In this document: one piece after another, positions 14,349 through 23,216 of the stretch
Position numbering within the stretch: the stretch's first letter is position 1
How the letters are laid out: each line of letters begins with the position of its first letter
Assembly (NCBI GenBank): GCA_964524145.1
Contig: CAZGCA010000093.1
Coordinates: 1 to 24,392, forward strand
Origin: CAZGCA01 sp964524145
Lineage (GTDB): Bacteria; Hydrogenedentota; CAZGCA01
Reading direction: 5' to 3'
Length of the DNA: 24,392 nt
Program-made: the position numbers and the translations under genes
The notes under the pieces: generated by a model
The model's database searches: none
What the model saw: the letters and a program-made list of their open reading frames with translations, nothing else
Told to the model about the DNA's origin: nothing

Positions 14349-15095
14349 TTACTTCTCGACCACGTAGCTGTCGGCAAACTGTCTAACGGTCCTCAACTTG
14401 CCCAGAGACGTCTTTGCCTGATCGCGGGTCGCGTACGAACCGACTCGTACCCTGAACCAAACGACGTCACCGATTCTTGCCTCCTCGAGCCGGGCGTCGT
14501 ACCCCGCCTTTTTAAGGTTCTTAACAAACTGCTCACCTTTGCTCTTATCCCGCGATGACGCAACCTGAATCGTCCAGCGACCCTCGGACAACTTGCTCGG
14601 CGCGGGTTCTTCCGTAACCGGTGTCTCTGGCGCGGCCTTGGCAGCAACGGGTGTCTCAGCCGTTGGCGCAGGTTTCGGCGCAGGCGGTTTGTCTTCGGTG
14701 GGTTTCGGTTCGGGTTTGGCAGCGGTAGCCGGCTTCTCTATTTTGGCCGCTTCTGTTTTCGGGACCTTGGCCTGCACATCTTTCGCCTGAGCGGCCGCCT
14801 TCGGCGTTGCAGTGGCGGGTTTCGGCGCAGCCGGCTTGGGTGCGGGAGCCTTCGAGCTGACACGTTTAACGGTCGGTTTACGCTGGGACGCGGTCGCAGG
14901 TTTTGGCGCCTTTGTTGAGGCGGGCTTGGCCTGTTCGACCGGTGGTTTCGATGCAAGGGCTGGAACAGCAGACTCCTTCTTGCCCAGGACAAGGCCGCCC
15001 ATGAAGCATAGCAGCATGACGCCCAGCAGCCCGCATATGATCATCACCATCTGGCCGGAGCTAAACTTGAATTCGTAATCAGGTTCCTGCGTCAT
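14349..15095 (-). CDS. SPOR-domain membrane protein
   Basis: A 248-residue bitopic protein. A short cytoplasmic N-terminus (MTQEPDYEFKFSSGQ) is followed by one transmembrane helix (about 16-38), then a long Ala/Pro/Lys-rich linker (about 43-168), then a C-terminal SPOR domain (about 171-246): RWTIQVASSRDKSKGEQFVKNL, YDARLEEARIGDVVWFRVRVGSYATRDQA. SPOR domains bind peptidoglycan stripped of stem peptides and concentrate at division sites, so a cell-division or envelope role is inferred. Its ATG lies inside the upstream four-cysteine gene (17-bp overlap), which points to coupled translation. The linker's repeated Pro-Ala-Lys composition produces long antisense open frames that are not genes. 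Confidence 0.92.
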   Translation of the reverse strand: MTQEPDYEFKFSSGQMVMIICGLLGVMLLCFMGGLVLGKKESAVPALASKPPVEQAKPASTKAPKPATASQRKPTVKRVSSKAPAPKPAAPKPATATPKAAAQAKDVQAKVPKTEAAKIEKPATAAKPEPKPTEDKPPAPKPAPTAETPVAAKAAPETPVTEEPAPSKLSEGRWTIQVASSRDKSKGEQFVKNLKKAGYDARLEEARIGDVVWFRVRVGSYATRDQAKTSLGKLRTVRQFADSYVVEK

Positions 15096-15612
15096 TTTCT
15101 TCTCCCTCCATCTCTTCGAGCCGTCTCTGCAGCTCGAGCCGTGCCGCGTTCATCTGCGCGGCGCTCAAATCCGGATCCGCAACCTCTATGATACGCCCAT
15201 TGACCTTATCGAGGAAGACAGCCGTTGAAGCCTTCCTCTGTGAATCCTCGAACTCCTTGAGCAGCCTGAACGCCCGCTGACGCCTGAGCAACTGGGCGGA
15301 CAGAAACGCCATCGCAAGCTTGTTCGGTTCGTCCGATTCACATATCTCGTAGAAAAGCCTGCGCAGCGGGGACAGGTGCTCGACCGCCTTGATGGATTCG
15401 ACGGCGGGATCGACGTAACTCGTCACCCAGGAACAGATCGCCGCGTCTCTGCAGTCCTCGCCGACTCGCTTCCAGCACTCCGGACAGTAGTCCTCCCTGA
15501 CGGTTTCCTCACCGCCCGGCAACAGTGCCGAGTGGTGGTCTTCGTGATGCTGAAACTTCTTCCCGCAACCCAGACAGTTTGGAGCGCTCTTCCTGACCTT
15601 CAGATCGACCAT
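15079..15612 (-). CDS. Four-cysteine (zinc-ribbon-like) protein, function unknown
   Basis: A 177-residue soluble protein I do not recognise as a named family. Two CxxC pairs near the N-terminus (Cys13-x2-Cys16 in NCLGCGKKF and Cys43-x2-Cys46 in DYCPECWKR) are spaced as in a zinc ribbon, with a His-rich stretch (HHEDHH) between them. The rest is probably helical (RRLFYEICE, LLRRQRAFRLLKEFEDSQ), ending in a charged helix RLELQRRLEEMEGEE. It sits between the AsmA-like gene (32 bp upstream) and the SPOR gene (17-bp overlap), which suggests an envelope or division-related helper role by association only. No membrane segment or signal peptide is visible. Confidence 0.85.
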   Translation of the reverse strand: MVDLKVRKSAPNCLGCGKKFQHHEDHHSALLPGGEETVREDYCPECWKRVGEDCRDAAICSWVTSYVDPAVESIKAVEHLSPLRRLFYEICESDEPNKLAMAFLSAQLLRRQRAFRLLKEFEDSQRKASTAVFLDKVNGRIIEVADPDLSAAQMNAARLELQRRLEEMEGEENDAGT

Positions 15613-15644
15613 AACACTAACAAAACCCTTTCACCACCATGTAG

Positions 15645-18608
15645 CTAATTCGTCAGCGCGTTGGGAAGCGACGCACCGTATTGTAACAGATTCAAGAACA
15701 GCCGGGTAGGCATCTCAACTGCTTTGATACCCACATCAACCGCGTCCGTACCCAGTTTCACCGTCTTGGTCGCCAGCTCGATCTGGATCGGTCGCGCCTC
15801 GACAGAGCTTTCGAGCTTGCTGATGTTGCCCGTGAGCTTGAAATCGAGCGGAAGATCGTCGCGAGCAAACGCCGGCAGCGGTATAACCTGCCGCTTCTTC
15901 AGCATGGGTATTTGTTCGACAAGTTCAGGTGAGAGAACGGTTTTGAAATCGTAGTTGAGGTTGCCCAGGCTATCGAACCATCCTTCGCCGCTGAACCGGA
16001 GCCCGGTCTTCTGGACCTCTATCTCTTCCGTGTACGTAACGCCGCCCTGTAGTCTCAACCTGGCTGACGCTTTCTCGAATGTTACGGGCGCGTAGGCTTC
16101 CGACTCTCCGTTGTTCTGTACCTTCCCGATGAAATACGAGCTGTCTATCTGGCCGCCGGCCAGTTCCAGATGGCCTTCGCCGCGTCGCTTGTTGGGCTGG
16201 CCAAGCGTTCCCGCCAACTCTATCTCGCCGGACAGCCGCCCGTGGACAGCCGTCGGAGGCAGCGACACATTGCCGGCTATCCGGCTCATCTCGAGGTTCT
16301 GCCAGGTCAAGCGCGAAGCGTAGTCCTCGGTCGAGAGGTCGAGCTTGAACTCTCCGTTCAGCGTACCGCCGTACGCCTCGCAAGCGACCGGCGCGAGATT
16401 CAGCGCGCCTCCCTCGATTTTGCCTTTGGCGGAAGCCTCGTCCAGACGCCAGCTTTTGTAAGCGCAGTCGGTCAAGCGCAGGTCGAGATCCCATGTGGCG
16501 CTCGAGTTCGACCCGCCGTTGCTCGACAGAAACCCAGGCAACTCGAGCCGGAGCGCATCGACCACAGCGGTTCTGCCGGCCATACCGAGCGCGAACCGGT
16601 TGAGCTGCCGGTCGTACTCGAGCTGCAGCGCAAGTGACTGCAGCCCAATGCCGCCTTCTTTCTCGCCGGCGAGAATGGTCACATCGTGCGCGTCAAGTTC
16701 CGACTTCCAGTCGAGACCCGCCTCGTCTCGGGAGAACGACACGGCCCAGTCGGCGGGCCTGTCGCTCGATTGTTTGACGGGCAGGTTAAACAGCGCGGCA
16801 AGTGTGGGGATCTCCATCGCGGAAGACTGCGCCTGCATCGTTATACCCCGCCAGACACCGTCTTCATGTTTCGTCAGCACCATGTCGCCTTTCACACTCG
16901 AGCCGTCGAAGTCAATCTCCATGGCGACTTCTCTCCTGAGCGTGTCGTCGAGGACGAACGTGAACCCCATGGTGGCCGGCATGAGAGCGGGCTTCTCGAG
17001 GATCGACGCACACCGGACCCTCGCATTGGCAAAATCCGCGTTTGCGGTCCACTTCTGTTCATCGACCGTGCCCACTACTGTGCCGGTGACGATGACAGTC
17101 CCGTCAACGTAGCATCCATTCGGTATCACCCAGGACAACAAGTGCGGCACCGTGTCCGCGTCGAGTTCGAAATCGATTTGGGAGAGGCTATCCGGTGTCA
17201 TCGAGACCGTTCCATCAAGGTTGAGCCGCGCACGGTCGAGCGCGCACGAAACGCCTTCGAGCGTGATAATGTTGTCGCTGAACGCCACGTCGCCGTGCAG
17301 CTCCCGCAATGCCAGGTCTTGCGTCGCCACGTCACCTGCTACAATGTTTGCACGAACCGCAAACGCCGAGGCGTCCTCCCCGAGTTCCACCCACAAATCC
17401 TTGCACCTGACATTCCCTGACGCCCAGCCGGAGGCGTCTCCAACGCTCGAGAACCGAACCGCGGCATCCCTCACCTCGAGCGAAACCGTGGTTTCAGGGT
17501 TGCTCGCGTCGCCCGTCAGTTTCAGGACGTACGTCGCGTCCTGCGACATCTCGACGTCGAATTCCGAGAACTGCGGAATGGCCTGCGTCGCGGCTTGCTC
17601 GAGCCGTTCCTCGATCTCCGGATCGGTTATCTTGACAAGCAGTCCCAGCACGGACCCGCCGTCCGAGAACTCGATGTTGCCGCTGATGTTGCCTGAAACG
17701 TCTTCGGACTGGACATTGCACTTCCCGACCACGATCGACCGAAACCCGTTGCCAAGCTCGAGGTCGATGGCGGCGTTGCCCGAAATGGGTGTGAACGGTT
17801 CGGCGACGTCGCGGTATGCGAGATCGGTGAATGAGACGTTTCCACGCACCGATACCGACTGGTCAGGCAGCGAACCTAGCTCGACATCTGCGGCAAGCGT
17901 ACCCTTCAGTCCGTGCTCGCGTCCCGGGGCTGCCAGACGCGCCAAGTCGGAGAGGATCATCTCTCCCGTTGTGAGTTTGATGTTCCAGTTGCCGGCCTCG
18001 GCGACGGTACCCTTGAACGCGACAGGGCCCTTCGAGAACGGAACGTCGGCACATTCGCCCTGTACCTGCACGCCGTCGAAACCGGGCGCCCTGGCGGCTT
18101 GAATCCCTATGCCGCTGAACCGTAACGGTTCGGAGTCGCCGAGTTTCACCGCGAGCCTGCCGTCCTTGACGGTCACCGCCGGCTGGGCGTCGCGGGATCC
18201 CGTTCCGGCCAGAATGCCCTGCACGGCGGCTGTACGACCGGGCTCGTTGTTGTCCAGCAGCACCTCGGGCGATACGAGCTCTATCTCGCGCGCCCGGACA
18301 CCGCCACGGATCAGATGCGGCAGATCGATACTGACCCTGACAAGCGGTATGGACGCAACGCGACCGTTGTCGCCTTCGTCCCGGGCGCGAACGTCCACGT
18401 CCTCTATCACGAACGTGTCTATTGCTTCACTCCGGATTTTGCCCACACGGATGTCGCAATCGAGCGCCTGTTCTGCGGCTTCCAGCGCCCGCTCTTTCGC
18501 TCCCTGCAACCGCTCGAGAACGTACCAGCGCGCAGCTATCACGCAAACCGCGACTACTGCCAGGGCAACGATCGCGCGAGTGTAACGCTTCCTGTACACA
18601 AACTCCAC
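15645..18608 (-). CDS. Large AsmA/TamB-like envelope protein
   Basis: A 987-residue protein with a short basic N-terminus (YRKRYTR), one transmembrane helix (about 11-30) and a long periplasmic part made of repeated beta-strand-rich blocks. Recurring patterns such as GTLAADVELGSL, GNVSFTDLAYRD, GNAAIDLELGNG, VTGTVVGTV, GRLSGEIELAGTLGQP and GHLELAGGQIDSS are typical of AsmA/YhdP/TamB-type proteins. Those form a long groove carrying phospholipids between inner and outer membranes. The role is inferred by architecture. The C-terminus ends with LFLNLLQYGASLP, probably a short amphipathic segment. The start is a GTG at 18608 with GAAGG almost abutting; the GTG three codons later (18599), with AAGGTGG 5 nt upstream, is an equally good start. 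It heads the operon with the four-cysteine, SPOR and panE genes. Confidence 0.85.
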   Translation of the reverse strand: MEFVYRKRYTRAIVALAVVAVCVIAARWYVLERLQGAKERALEAAEQALDCDIRVGKIRSEAIDTFVIEDVDVRARDEGDNGRVASIPLVRVSIDLPHLIRGGVRAREIELVSPEVLLDNNEPGRTAAVQGILAGTGSRDAQPAVTVKDGRLAVKLGDSEPLRFSGIGIQAARAPGFDGVQVQGECADVPFSKGPVAFKGTVAEAGNWNIKLTTGEMILSDLARLAAPGREHGLKGTLAADVELGSLPDQSVSVRGNVSFTDLAYRDVAEPFTPISGNAAIDLELGNGFRSIVVGKCNVQSEDVSGNISGNIEFSDGGSVLGLLVKITDPEIEERLEQAATQAIPQFSEFDVEMSQDATYVLKLTGDASNPETTVSLEVRDAAVRFSSVGDASGWASGNVRCKDLWVELGEDASAFAVRANIVAGDVATQDLALRELHGDVAFSDNIITLEGVSCALDRARLNLDGTVSMTPDSLSQIDFELDADTVPHLLSWVIPNGCYVDGTVIVTGTVVGTVDEQKWTANADFANARVRCASILEKPALMPATMGFTFVLDDTLRREVAMEIDFDGSSVKGDMVLTKHEDGVWRGITMQAQSSAMEIPTLAALFNLPVKQSSDRPADWAVSFSRDEAGLDWKSELDAHDVTILAGEKEGGIGLQSLALQLEYDRQLNRFALGMAGRTAVVDALRLELPGFLSSNGGSNSSATWDLDLRLTDCAYKSWRLDEASAKGKIEGGALNLAPVACEAYGGTLNGEFKLDLSTEDYASRLTWQNLEMSRIAGNVSLPPTAVHGRLSGEIELAGTLGQPNKRRGEGHLELAGGQIDSSYFIGKVQNNGESEAYAPVTFEKASARLRLQGGVTYTEEIEVQKTGLRFSGEGWFDSLGNLNYDFKTVLSPELVEQIPMLKKRQVIPLPAFARDDLPLDFKLTGNISKLESSVEARPIQIELATKTVKLGTDAVDVGIKAVEMPTRLFLNLLQYGASLPNALTN

Positions 18609-18643
18609 CTTCGAACGCGGCAGACGCAGGCATACCGCTCTCC

Positions 18644-18674
18644 GTCATACGGATTAATACCCGTCCGCCGTCAA
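18644..18674 (-). promoter_or_regulatory. Weak putative promoter of the AsmA-SPOR-panE operon
   Basis: On the minus strand, -35 TTGACG (18674-18669) and -10 TATGAC (18649-18644) are separated by 19 bp. The -35 is good; the -10 and the spacer are poor. It lies in the 94-bp gap after recA. Confidence 0.3.
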
Positions 18675-18680
18675 ACTGTT

Positions 18681-18694
18681 CCTCGGTTTCGAGG
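18681..18694 (-). terminator. Small hairpin downstream of recA, possible weak terminator
   Basis: CCTCG/CGAGG with a 4-nt loop forms a 5-bp stem 8 bases after the recA stop. No run of T follows on the minus strand, so it is at best a weak or factor-assisted terminator. Confidence 0.25.
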
Positions 18695-18702
18695 GATGTG
18701 CG

Positions 18703-19752
18703 CTACTGCTCTTGTGCCGGCTCGGCCTGTTCCGCCTTGTCCGCTGTAGGCAACCCGAGCGCGGCTCGAACTTCCTTATCCATGGTGGCGAGCACGTCAG
18801 GGTTCTTCTTCAGGAACGTTCTGGTGTTCTCGCGACCCTGACCGAGGTTCTCGTCCTTGTACGAGAACCACGCGCCGCTCTTTGTCATTATCTTGTGCTC
18901 GACGGCGAGATCGATGAGGCTGCCTTCACGCGATATACCTTCGCCGTACAGCAGATCGAACTCGCCTGTTCTGAACGGTGCAGCACACTTGTTCTTGACA
19001 ACCTTGATACGTGTCCGGTTCCCGATAGTCTCCTGCCCCTCCTTAATGGACGCGATGCGCCGCACCTCCATTCGCATGGACGAATAGAACTTGAGCGCGC
19101 GTCCGCCCGGGGTTGTTTCGGGGCTGCCGAACATGACGCCTATCTTCTCGCGAATCTGGTTGATGAATATGACGCACGTCTTGGATTTGCTTATCGCGGC
19201 GGTCAGCTTGCGCAACGCCTGCGACATGAGCCGCGCCTGAAGACCGACGTGCACGGCCCCCATCTCGCCCTCTATCTCGGCCCGCGGCACGAGCGCTGCC
19301 ACCGAATCTATCACGATAACGTCCACGGCGTTGCTGCGTACGAGCGTCTCGCAGATGTCGAGCGCCTGTTCGGCCGTATCGGGCTGCGACACCAGCATCT
19401 CGTCTATGTCCACTCCGAGAACCGTGGCAAAATCGGGGTCGAGCGCGTGTTCGGCGTCTATATAACACCCTATGCCGCCGCGTTTCTGTGCTTGACCCAT
19501 GACGGTCAGAGCGAGCGTTGACTTCCCGCTGCCTTCCGGACCGTATAGCTCGACCACGCGCCCTTTCGGGAAACCGCCGACGCCGAGCGCAAGATCGATT
19601 GCAAGACAACCCGTCGGGATCGCCGCCAGACGCTGGTCGGGACCCGCCTCGCCGAGACGCATGATCGAACCGCGCCCGTGCTGTTTCTCGATCTGCGATA
19701 CGGCTATGTCAAGTGCACGCCCCTTGTCCTGTTTCTCCGAACCTTTCGCCAT
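18703..19752 (-). CDS. recA: Recombinase RecA
   Basis: A 349-residue RecA, the ATP-dependent strand-exchange protein of homologous recombination and the co-protease for LexA-type repressors. Visible motifs: the N-terminal helix (KGRALDIAVSQIEKQHGRGSIMRLG), Walker A GPEGSGKST (where GPESSGKT is commoner), Walker B VIVIDSVAALVP, L1/L2 region NQIREKIGVMFGSPETTPGGRALKF, and the C-terminal end (NPDVLATMDKEVRAALGLP). Full length with a normal acidic tail. GGGAGGGAG lies about 7 nt before the ATG. It has its own promoter and stands alone. No recognisable LexA box (GAAC-N4-GTTC type) was found upstream, and no recX follows. Confidence 0.97.
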   Translation of the reverse strand: MAKGSEKQDKGRALDIAVSQIEKQHGRGSIMRLGEAGPDQRLAAIPTGCLAIDLALGVGGFPKGRVVELYGPEGSGKSTLALTVMGQAQKRGGIGCYIDAEHALDPDFATVLGVDIDEMLVSQPDTAEQALDICETLVRSNAVDVIVIDSVAALVPRAEIEGEMGAVHVGLQARLMSQALRKLTAAISKSKTCVIFINQIREKIGVMFGSPETTPGGRALKFYSSMRMEVRRIASIKEGQETIGNRTRIKVVKNKCAAPFRTGEFDLLYGEGISREGSLIDLAVEHKIMTKSGAWFSYKDENLGQGRENTRTFLKKNPDVLATMDKEVRAALGLPTADKAEQAEPAQEQ

Positions 19753-19836
19753 CGTGGCTCCCTCCCTTATGTTTCCCCGCGCGCAACGCGCGATTCATTG
19801 CCGTTTATGCTCAGTTCATACCCCCAAGCATCGCTT

Positions 19837-19866
19837 ATTTTAGACCATTTGCACACCAAATTTCAA
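19837..19866 (-). promoter_or_regulatory. Putative sigma70-type promoter of recA
   Basis: On the minus strand, -35 TTGAAA (19866-19861) and -10 TAAAAT (19842-19837) are spaced 18 bp, with a leader of about 80 nt before the recA ATG. The leader contains a short CGCGC-AAC-GCGCG hairpin near 19786-19798. Confidence 0.6.
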
Positions 19867-19920
19867 CTGCGAGGCTTGACCGGGTAATGCCGGGCCTGCT
19901 CTGCAACATGGGACAGGGGG

Positions 19921-19949
19921 TTGGAATAGACGGCAGGACGGTGTATAGT
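19921..19949 (+). promoter_or_regulatory. Putative strong sigma70-type promoter of the type IIG enzyme
   Basis: TTGGAA (19921-19926) and TATAGT (19944-19949) are spaced exactly 17 bp. An AGGAGGGG follows at about 19972-19979, about 8 nt before the ATG at 19988, giving a leader of roughly 32 nt. Confidence 0.65.
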
Positions 19950-19987
19950 TATGTGTGTGCTGTAGGGAATGAGGAGGGGCGGAGAAC

Positions 19988-22900
19988 ATGCCAACTCCCA
20001 AAAAGGTTATTCAACTCGTCCAGCTGTTCGACCGGAATCTCGAGGCCTACCGGTCCGGCAAGTACAACGAAACTCAGGTGCGCCACGAATTCATCGATCC
20101 CTTTTTCATGGCCCTGGGCTGGGACGTAAACAACGAGGAGGGGTACGCCGAGGCATACAAGGACGTCGTCCACGAAGATGCTGTCAAGGTCGGCGGGTTC
20201 ACCAAGGCACCGGACTACTGTTTCCGTATCGGCGGCACCCGGAAGTTCTTCCTCGAAGCCAAGAAACCGTCTGTCGACATCAAGGACGCCATCCATCCTG
20301 CGTACCAGCTTCGCCGCTACGCATGGTCAGCGAAGCTCCCGTTGAGCGTACTGACCGACTTCGAGGAGTTTGCCGTCTACGACTGCCGGATCAAACCGGT
20401 CAACACCGATAAGGCGTCATTGGCAAGGACGATATACTTCCAGTACACCGACTACGCTGACGCGTGGGACGAGATAGCGTCTATCTTCTCGCGGGATGCG
20501 GTACTGAAAGGGTCGTTTGACAAGTACGCCGAGTCGACCAGACGCAAGAAAGGTACCGCCGAAGTCGATGCGGCGTTTCTCAAAGAGATCGAGACGTGGC
20601 GCGACGTGCTCGCGCGGAACATCGCCTTGCGCAATCCCGACCTTGCGCAGCGTGAACTCAACTTCGCTGTCCAGCGCACCATCGACAGGATCATTTTCCT
20701 GCGCATCTGCGAGGACCGGGGTATCGAGTCGTACGGACGACTCATGGCCATCACGAACGACACTCAGGTCTACGAACGACTCTCCCACCTGTTCCAGCAA
20801 GCCGATGATCGATACAACTCCGGACTGTTCCATTTCCGGCCGGAGAAAGACCGCGCCGAACCGCCCGACGAGCTCACGCTCAGCCTCGCTATCGACGACA
20901 AAGTGCTCAAGTCCATCATCAAGGATCTGTACTATCCCGACAGCCCGTACGAGTTCTCGGTGCTGCCTGCGGACATCTTGGGCCAGGTATACGAACAGTT
21001 TCTCGGCAAGGTCATCCGGCTTACCAAAGGGCATCGAGCCGTCGTCGAGGATAAGCCCGAAGTCAAGAAGGCGGGCGGTGTCTACTACACGCCCACATAT
21101 ATCGTTGACTACATCGTCGAGAACACTGTCGGCAGACTGCTCGAGGAGAAAACGCCGAGACAGGTTGCCGGAACGCGCAGCCGGCCGCCGTTGCGAGTCC
21201 TCGATCCCGCGTGCGGGTCGGGCTCGTTCCTTATCGGTGCGTACCAGCATCTGCTCGACTGGCACCGCGACCGGTACGTCGAAGACGGCCCGCAGAAATG
21301 GGCTAAACGAAAACCGCCCCGCGTGTACCAGGGACGCGGCGGCGAGTGGCGGCTTACCACGGCCGAACGCAAACGCATCCTGATCAACCACATCTACGGG
21401 GTTGATATCGATCCGCAGGCCGTCGAGGTCACAAAGCTGTCGCTTTTGCTCAAGGTGCTCGAAGGCGAGTCCGGTGAGACCATCGGCAAGAACCTCGAAC
21501 TGTTCCACGAACGCGCTCTCCCCGACCTATCGAACAACATCAAGTGCGGCAACTCGCTCATCGGACCCGACTTCTACGACAACCGCCAGCTCGACTTGCT
21601 CGACGACGAGGAACGGTACCGCATCAACGTCTTCGACTGGCAAACCGAGTTTCCTTCCATCATGAAATCCGGCGGATTCGACGTCGTCATCGGCAATCCG
21701 CCGTATGTCCGGCAGGAGTCGCTGAAGGAGCAGAAGAGATATTTTCACAGTTGCTATCGCGCCTATCACGGTGTAGCCGACCTGTACGTTTACTTCATCG
21801 AGAAGGGTCTCAGGCTACTCAAGCCAACGGGCCTGTTTGGTGTGATTGTGTCCAATAAGTGGATGCGCGTCAACTATGGTAAGCCGCTGCGATGTTGGAT
21901 GAAACAACAACGTATTGAAGAAATTGTGGACTTCGGTGTCCAGCCAGTTTTTTGGGGGCCTACCACTTATACTTGCATTCTACGTATTAGAAATGATGTG
22001 CCTCAACCCACTTTCGAGTCAACGCAAGTCAAGACCCTTGACTTCGATACCCTTCAAGACCATGTGCGTAAGTATCGCCACGCTGTAAACCAGGCCGCAC
22101 TCAGCGATGAAGGCTGGTCGCTAGTCGATAAACACACCCAATCTATCTTGGACAATCTCCGTACAGTAGGTGTTTCACTCAGCGAGTACGTGAAGGGGCA
22201 AATATACTATGGCGTAAAAACAGGTTTGAACAAAGCATTTGTCATTGACGCCAAAACGCACGACCAGTTGATTGCTGAGGATTCCAAATGCGCCGAGCTA
22301 ATCAAGCCATTCTTGGTGGGACGAGATATAAAACGGTATCGTCCCCCAAGTAGCAAGCGATACTTAATCTTGGTTCCCAAGGGTTGGACACGTATACACT
22401 CAGGGGGCGTACGCGGTACTTGGGAGTGGTTTCAACAAAGCTATCCAGCAATCGCTACGCACTTGGCACCTTTCGCCGACGAAGCGCAAAAGCGTTACGA
22501 CAAAGGTGAGTATTGGTGGGAACTGCGCGCCTGTGATTATTATGATGAGTTTCAGAAACCCAAGATATTCTGGCCGGGTATAAGTGCCGAAGTTGCAGCA
22601 TTCGCCCTCGATGACAAACACCATTACGGAAATGATAATACTCAACTAATCACAACAGATGATCGCTATCTGCTAGGAATCTTGAACTCCTGTCTTTCGC
22701 GTTTCATTCTGACGACTATCTGCGACAAGGTTCAAGGTGGGTTTTACCGGCTCAAAATGATTTATATCCAGCAACTCCCCATCCGCTCCATCAACTTTGA
22801 CGACCCGGAGGACGTGGCCCACCACGACAGAATGGTGAAACTGGTCGAAGAGATGCTATCGCTGCACAAACAGTTGGCGGCGGCGAAGACGGCGCACGAC

Positions 22901-23014
22901 AAGACAACCCTCCAGCGCCAGATCGATGCCACCGACCGGCAGATCGACCGGTTGGTGTATGAGCTGTATGAGTTGACGGAGGAGGAGATTGCGATTGTGG
23001 AGGATCTACAGTAA
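19988..23014 (+). CDS. Type IIG (Eco57I-like) restriction-modification enzyme
   Basis: A 1008-residue single-chain restriction endonuclease and N6-adenine methyltransferase. The N-terminal PD-(D/E)xK nuclease shows Pro75-Asp76 and Glu90-Ala-Lys92 (FFLEAKKP). A helical connector follows (about 180-380; RTIDRIIFLRICEDRGI, then GGVYYTPTYIVDYI). The gamma-class methyltransferase carries motif I DPACGSGSFL (406-415) and motif IV NPPY (570-573). The C-terminal TaqI-like target-recognition part spans about 590-935 and ends with LKMIYIQQLPIR. A final coiled-coil-like helix pair is at about 940-1008. All catalytic motifs look intact, so it should be active, and no separate methyltransferase is needed. 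DNA for the recognition part (about 21750-22780) is much AT-richer than the rest: 37% GC in 22201-22260 against 72% in 21181-21240. Recognition site cannot be predicted. Confidence 0.93.
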   Translation: MPTPKKVIQLVQLFDRNLEAYRSGKYNETQVRHEFIDPFFMALGWDVNNEEGYAEAYKDVVHEDAVKVGGFTKAPDYCFRIGGTRKFFLEAKKPSVDIKDAIHPAYQLRRYAWSAKLPLSVLTDFEEFAVYDCRIKPVNTDKASLARTIYFQYTDYADAWDEIASIFSRDAVLKGSFDKYAESTRRKKGTAEVDAAFLKEIETWRDVLARNIALRNPDLAQRELNFAVQRTIDRIIFLRICEDRGIESYGRLMAITNDTQVYERLSHLFQQADDRYNSGLFHFRPEKDRAEPPDELTLSLAIDDKVLKSIIKDLYYPDSPYEFSVLPADILGQVYEQFLGKVIRLTKGHRAVVEDKPEVKKAGGVYYTPTYIVDYIVENTVGRLLEEKTPRQVAGTRSRPPLRVLDPACGSGSFLIGAYQHLLDWHRDRYVEDGPQKWAKRKPPRVYQGRGGEWRLTTAERKRILINHIYGVDIDPQAVEVTKLSLLLKVLEGESGETIGKNLELFHERALPDLSNNIKCGNSLIGPDFYDNRQLDLLDDEERYRINVFDWQTEFPSIMKSGGFDVVIGNPPYVRQESLKEQKRYFHSCYRAYHGVADLYVYFIEKGLRLLKPTGLFGVIVSNKWMRVNYGKPLRCWMKQQRIEEIVDFGVQPVFWGPTTYTCILRIRNDVPQPTFESTQVKTLDFDTLQDHVRKYRHAVNQAALSDEGWSLVDKHTQSILDNLRTVGVSLSEYVKGQIYYGVKTGLNKAFVIDAKTHDQLIAEDSKCAELIKPFLVGRDIKRYRPPSSKRYLILVPKGWTRIHSGGVRGTWEWFQQSYPAIATHLAPFADEAQKRYDKGEYWWELRACDYYDEFQKPKIFWPGISAEVAAFALDDKHHYGNDNTQLITTDDRYLLGILNSCLSRFILTTICDKVQGGFYRLKMIYIQQLPIRSINFDDPEDVAHHDRMVKLVEEMLSLHKQLAAAKTAHDKTTLQRQIDATDRQIDRLVYELYELTEEEIAIVEDLQ

Positions 23015-23161
23015 CCCGCCGTCGATACGGAAGACGATGAGGTAGAGCTTGTTTCGAAGCGACTATGCAGGAAATGGGAACATGGCGGATATGAAATGGC
23101 AGACAATGGCAACCTGCAAGCATTCTCTTGACAAGTCTCTTCCAGCGAGCAGACGTAGGAG

Positions 23162-23187
23162 TTACGAATGTTTTTCATAATCCGTAA
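23162..23187. repeat. Imperfect inverted repeat in the gap before the HEPN-like gene
   Basis: TTACGAATG (23162-23170) pairs imperfectly with CATAATCCGTAA (23176-23187) around a T5 loop. It lies in the 202-bp gap (23015-23216), 30 bp before the next ATG, and could be an operator or a terminator stem. No convincing promoter or small gene was seen in that gap. Confidence 0.35.
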
Positions 23188-23216
23188 TTGCATAGCGTTG
23201 GACAGCGAGCGCGCTC

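Noticed and set aside
16686..18102. Long plus-strand frames opposite the AsmA-like gene
   Set aside because: Low-complexity Arg/Ser-rich translations with no start signals; shadows of the 987-residue gene.
19753..19866. SOS (LexA) box upstream of recA
   Set aside because: No GAAC-N4-GTTC or CTGT-N8-ACAG type site could be found; SOS control cannot be claimed from this sequence.
23128..23133. Perfect TTGACA before the HEPN-like gene
   Set aside because: No acceptable -10 occurs 16-19 bp downstream, so it is not called as a promoter.
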